Shown here: positions 5,233 through 8,157 of the stretch, piece after piece
Layout of the letters: each line of letters starts with the position of its first letter
Position numbering within the stretch: position 1 is the first letter of the stretch
Assembly (NCBI GenBank): GCA_036401395.1
Contig: DASWUZ010000225.1
Location: 1-8,157, forward strand
From: DASWUZ01 sp036401395
Lineage (GTDB): Bacteria > Acidobacteriota > Terriglobia > Terriglobales > Acidobacteriaceae
Direction of reading: 5' to 3'
DNA: 8,157 bases
Made by a program: the position numbers and the translations under genes
The notes under the pieces: generated by a model
What the model saw: the letters and a program-made list of their open reading frames with translations, nothing else
Told to the model about the DNA's origin: nothing
Databases searched by the model: none

Positions 5233-8019
5233 CTAGTGCTCGCGGCTTGAGGTCCAGCGTATGCCACCAGCGTAAGTCGGGTGATAATACTCACGCTGGA
5301 CTACATACTGAGGGCTGCCGTTGTAGAAGCCGAATACTTCGTTGTTGAGGTTGAGGCCATAGGCATAGACCTGGAAGCCGCCGGGGAGGCTGTAACTGGC
5401 CTGCGCGTCGAACTGATAGTGCGCGTAGAGGTAGTTATCGCCAGCCGGGCCTTTGACGCCGACTGAGTCTGCGCCATCCTGCCACTGGTAGGCGTAGATC
5501 ATTTTGTCATCGAAGGTCATACCGACCCGCATTGAAAGTTTCTTCGTATCATAGGTTGGGCTGACGTTCCAGCTGTTGGGCGCCTGGCGCAGCAGGGCCG
5601 GCTGGTCCGACCGCCCCGGGAGGTCGCGCGCGGTGGAGGCGGTGTAACTGTAGTTCGCAGAAAGCCCCGCGCCGTGCAGCACACCGGGCAGATAACTCAA
5701 CCGCTGCTGGAACCCGAACTCCACTCCCTGCACATAGGCGCTGCCCGCGTTGCCCGGCTGGGTCACGCGGAAGCCCGCGAACGGGCCGGTTGTCGGATTG
5801 GTATTCACGGTGGTGATCGGGTCGGTTAAATCCTTGTAGAAGTAGCCGGCCTGGATCAGTCCCAGCGGGTTGAGAAAATGCTCGTAGAGGATGTCGTAGT
5901 TGTTGGCGTGCTCAGCTTTGAGGGCTGGGTTTCCGATGCTGATGGTTGGCGGAGTTTGGGTCGTGTCCGGTTGTCCGACCGCGGCGGTCAGGTCCTGCGG
6001 GTCAGGGCGGGCCAGTCCGCGTCCATAGACGAGGCGCAGGTCGGAATCCTTGCCGGTAGCGAAGCGCAGGGAAGCACTGGGCAGCACGTCGGTGTAGTCG
6101 CCGCCAGCTTTGAAGGTGAAAGTGTTGGTTCGCTGATCGAAACTCAGCGTATCCACATGGGTCGCTTCGATGCGCACGCCGGTCACCAGGCGTACCCTGC
6201 TCGCGAGTTCAATGGTGTTCATCACGTATCCGGCTGGGATGCGTTCGATGAGGTCGTAGTTGTTGGAGTTAATGCCGGGACCGCCGTTCAAAGTGAAAAG
6301 CGCCGGGTTGGTTAGGACGTAGGCCTTCACCTTGCCCCAGTCCGTCACTGGGCCAAATTTATATGTCTTGTCGTAGTAATCGGGGTCGGTAAAGTTGCTG
6401 CTCCACTCAGGATGAGCAGAGACCGGAGTGGCGCTGTTGGGTGTAAAGGACTCGTCGTAGGTGTCGTCGAACTTGTGGGCGTTGCGGATCTTTGCGCCAA
6501 ACTCCAAGGTGCCGTAACGCGATCCCAGATGGTAGGTCTTGCTGTAAGAGGCAGAGGCCTGTAGGTTGAGCTGCGCGCTCTGTCCAAACGTGGGCAAGCT
6601 GAACGACTTCAGCGTGTAATTGTTGCGGTCGAGCGAATTATCGGGCCCGGCTCCGAAGCAGCCGGTGCTCCATCCAGGGCGGTAAACGCTTGCCGCCTGA
6701 CTCTGATCGTTGGTGCAATCGATGTTAGGGTCGCCTATCCACTTATACTTCGCGCCGCCGCTGCCGCCGAGCGAGCGCGAGCGTGCTACGGAGACGCTCC
6801 AGTTCACGCTTGACGTATTGAGGATGTGCCTGCCCTGTAGTGCGAGGCTGCCGACGGCGAGGTTAGGCCGGCGCCAGTCCTGGCTGTATTGAGGGACGTC
6901 GCCATCGTTTAGTGTGTAGACCCACTTGTTGCCCCAGTTCCGAAAAGTCGAAAAGAGGCCGCGCAGAGAGATGTCCGATCCCTCGCTAAATTTGTAGTCC
7001 GCAGTCGCGGTCGCTCCCCAGCGGGTGCGGTTGTAGACGTAATCGCGAAAATCGATGCTGTCATAGTGTGGCGTCGCATCGCCAAAGGTCGGAGAGGGCT
7101 CAATATCGTTGATGCCTCGTCCGTTGTAGTCGTAGGTGCCGCCGACCAGCACTCCCAACCTGCGCGCGCCTCCGAAGCGCTTGCCGACGGTGCCGCCAAG
7201 CTGATCGACCTTGCGGCCGCCGATGATCGGCGTGTATCCGCCGACGCCATAGAGAGTCGCGGTCGGGGTCTCGCCCGCAGTCTTGGTGACGAGGTTGACT
7301 GAGCCTCCGATGCCGTCGGCGTCGATGTTGGCCTGTAGCGTCTTGTTGATTTCTACCGAGTCCACGAGATCAGAGGCAATCGTATCGAGCTTGATCTGGC
7401 GCACACCCGACTCGGGCGAGGGCACAGTCACGCCATCAATCATGGTGTTGCTCAGGCGCGGTTCGGTGCCGCGGATCTGGACGTACTTACCCTCACCCTC
7501 GTCGCGCTCAATCGTGACCGATGGCATGCGGCCGAGGGCGTCGGCGATGTTGGCATTCGGCAGGGAAACGATCACCTCGGCTGGCAGGACCTGAAGAATG
7601 TTCTCCGCGGCGCGGGTGCGATTGATGGCCTCTGCCTCGCCGAACAGCCGGTCGGCGGTGACGATCACTTCGTCGTTGGCGGTCGCGACTTTGAGCACCG
7701 CTTCGATCTGAGCAGTCTGCCCGGCGCTGACCATCACGTTGCCCGTATAGGGCGCAAACCCTACGTAGGAAATAGTCACGGCGTAAGTGCCAGGCGCGAC
7801 ATCGGTCACAGTAAATTCGCCCTGCCCATTGCTACTGAGCGGTCTGAGCTGCGGCTGCGACTCGATCTTCGCGCCCTGTAACACCGCGCCGGCGGAGTCA
7901 GTGACTACGCCGGAGATGACGCCTTTTGCCGACTGGCCGCTTAGGGGATCAAGTGAAAAAAAACCGGTAACAAAAATAGCGAGAATGATTGCTTTGATAA
8001 TTATTTTCTTGCTGTGCAT
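5233..8019 (-). CDS. TonB-dependent outer-membrane receptor with carboxypeptidase-regulatory-like N-terminal domain
   Basis: A 928-residue outer-membrane active transporter, expected to import a ligand (iron complex, glycan or similar; not determinable here) with energy from TonB-ExbB-ExbD. Parts in order: signal peptide (about 1-30; basic HSKK, then IIIKAIILAIFVTGFF); carboxypeptidase-regulatory-like Ig-type domain (about 32-112; GVISGVVTDSAGAVLQGA, APGTYAVTISYVGFAPY); a TonB-box-like DEVIVTA (116-122); plug domain (about 135-250) with IADALGRMPSVTIERDEGEG (158-177), YVQIRGTEPR (179-188) and DGIGGSVNLVTKT (235-247); then a barrel of about 680 residues rich in aromatic beta strands, ending YAGGIRWTSSREH. 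The plug wording resembles the Xanthomonas/Caulobacter-type receptor family. Only two cysteines are present, C435 and C454, in one probable surface loop. The ATG at 8019 is chosen for its AGGAG site and because it begins a good signal peptide. A GTG at 8103 would put 28 hydrophilic residues before it. Confidence 0.94.
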   Translation of the reverse strand: MHSKKIIIKAIILAIFVTGFFSLDPLSGQSAKGVISGVVTDSAGAVLQGAKIESQPQLRPLSSNGQGEFTVTDVAPGTYAVTISYVGFAPYTGNVMVSAGQTAQIEAVLKVATANDEVIVTADRLFGEAEAINRTRAAENILQVLPAEVIVSLPNANIADALGRMPSVTIERDEGEGKYVQIRGTEPRLSNTMIDGVTVPSPESGVRQIKLDTIASDLVDSVEINKTLQANIDADGIGGSVNLVTKTAGETPTATLYGVGGYTPIIGGRKVDQLGGTVGKRFGGARRLGVLVGGTYDYNGRGINDIEPSPTFGDATPHYDSIDFRDYVYNRTRWGATATADYKFSEGSDISLRGLFSTFRNWGNKWVYTLNDGDVPQYSQDWRRPNLAVGSLALQGRHILNTSSVNWSVSVARSRSLGGSGGAKYKWIGDPNIDCTNDQSQAASVYRPGWSTGCFGAGPDNSLDRNNYTLKSFSLPTFGQSAQLNLQASASYSKTYHLGSRYGTLEFGAKIRNAHKFDDTYDESFTPNSATPVSAHPEWSSNFTDPDYYDKTYKFGPVTDWGKVKAYVLTNPALFTLNGGPGINSNNYDLIERIPAGYVMNTIELASRVRLVTGVRIEATHVDTLSFDQRTNTFTFKAGGDYTDVLPSASLRFATGKDSDLRLVYGRGLARPDPQDLTAAVGQPDTTQTPPTISIGNPALKAEHANNYDILYEHFLNPLGLIQAGYFYKDLTDPITTVNTNPTTGPFAGFRVTQPGNAGSAYVQGVEFGFQQRLSYLPGVLHGAGLSANYSYTASTARDLPGRSDQPALLRQAPNSWNVSPTYDTKKLSMRVGMTFDDKMIYAYQWQDGADSVGVKGPAGDNYLYAHYQFDAQASYSLPGGFQVYAYGLNLNNEVFGFYNGSPQYVVQREYYHPTYAGGIRWTSSREH

Positions 8020-8022
8020 GGC

Positions 8023-8100
8023 GCTCCTAAGGTCGGCGGGTTGCCGATGGTCGAGGGTGGGGAATCGGCCGTGCTCCGGCACTACCCCAAGCTTAGGAAC
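8023..8100 (-). promoter_or_regulatory. Receptor mRNA leader able to sequester its ribosome-binding site
   Basis: On the minus strand GTTCCTAAG (8100-8092) can pair over nine bases, with one G-U wobble, with CTTAGGAGC (8031-8023). The second arm contains the whole AGGAG Shine-Dalgarno sequence (8028-8024), which lies four bases before the ATG at 8019. The 60 bases between the arms can also fold: GTGC-CGGA-GCAC (8082-8071) sits inside TGGGG/CCCCA (8089-8085 with 8062-8058), and GCCGAT/ATCGGC (8069-8064 with 8048-8043) is an overlapping alternative. No known riboswitch class was recognised. The wobble pair forms only in the sense transcript, which is consistent with an RNA role but could be chance. 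Confidence 0.4.
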
Positions 8101-8104
8101 CACT

Positions 8105-8132
8105 GTTAAAGAGACGTTAACAACCGCGTCAA
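8105..8132 (-). promoter_or_regulatory. Candidate promoter of the TonB-dependent receptor gene
   Basis: On the minus strand TTGACG (8132-8127) matches a -35 box at five of six positions. TTTAAC (8110-8105) matches a -10 box at four of six. The spacer is 16 bases. An A-rich stretch just upstream (about 8133-8150) could act as an UP element. Initiation would fall near 8098, giving a leader of about 80 bases. The sequence GTTAA occurs at 8105 and 8116 on the plus strand, one helical turn apart, and may be part of an operator. Confidence 0.45.
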
Positions 8133-8157
8133 TTTTGGATTGTTTTTTACCGTTCCA

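Noticed and set aside
5878..6315. 145-codon plus-strand open frame opposite the receptor gene
   Set aside because: It lies wholly inside the beta-barrel coding region on the other strand, with a Val/Gly-rich product and no recognisable motif.
8020..8103. GTG at 8103 as the start of the receptor gene
   Set aside because: It would place 28 hydrophilic residues before a clear signal peptide. The ATG at 8019 has an AGGAG site, and the upstream stretch is better read as a leader.

Overview
The window (8157 bases, GC-rich) looks like chromosomal DNA of a soil-type Acidobacteriota, probably Acidobacteriaceae/Terriglobales. That placement is inferred from three things: a hisS-aspS pair, a TonB-dependent receptor with an N-terminal carboxypeptidase-regulatory-like domain, and a secreted small beta-barrel protein of the kind common in that phylum. 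No phage, transposon, CRISPR, tRNA or rRNA signature was seen.

Left part, + strand (56-3345): histidyl-tRNA synthetase (hisS) and aspartyl-tRNA synthetase (aspS) lie 23 bases apart and probably form one operon. aspS uses a TTG start behind a good Shine-Dalgarno sequence. Its anticodon-binding domain carries a histidine that in bacterial-type AspRS marks non-discriminating enzymes, which charge both tRNA-Asp and tRNA-Asn.

Right part, - strand (8019 down to 3430): three envelope genes read toward the synthetase pair. They are a 928-residue TonB-dependent receptor, a rhomboid-fold membrane protein, and a small secreted outer-membrane beta-barrel protein. The receptor has a plausible sigma-70-type promoter, a leader that can pair with its own ribosome-binding site, and a hairpin terminator after its stop. 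The two smaller genes are therefore probably transcribed at least partly on their own. The rhomboid-like protein keeps the catalytic-type serine but has tyrosine where the dyad histidine should be and lacks the other usual histidines, so it looks like a pseudoprotease.

The two gene blocks converge in a short 84-base spacer (3346-3429) with only weak hairpins. Every gap between genes is under 140 bases. No wholly new multi-gene system is evident. The points most worth following are the histidine-less rhomboid, the possible non-discriminating AspRS, and the receptor leader whose 5' end is complementary to its Shine-Dalgarno sequence.
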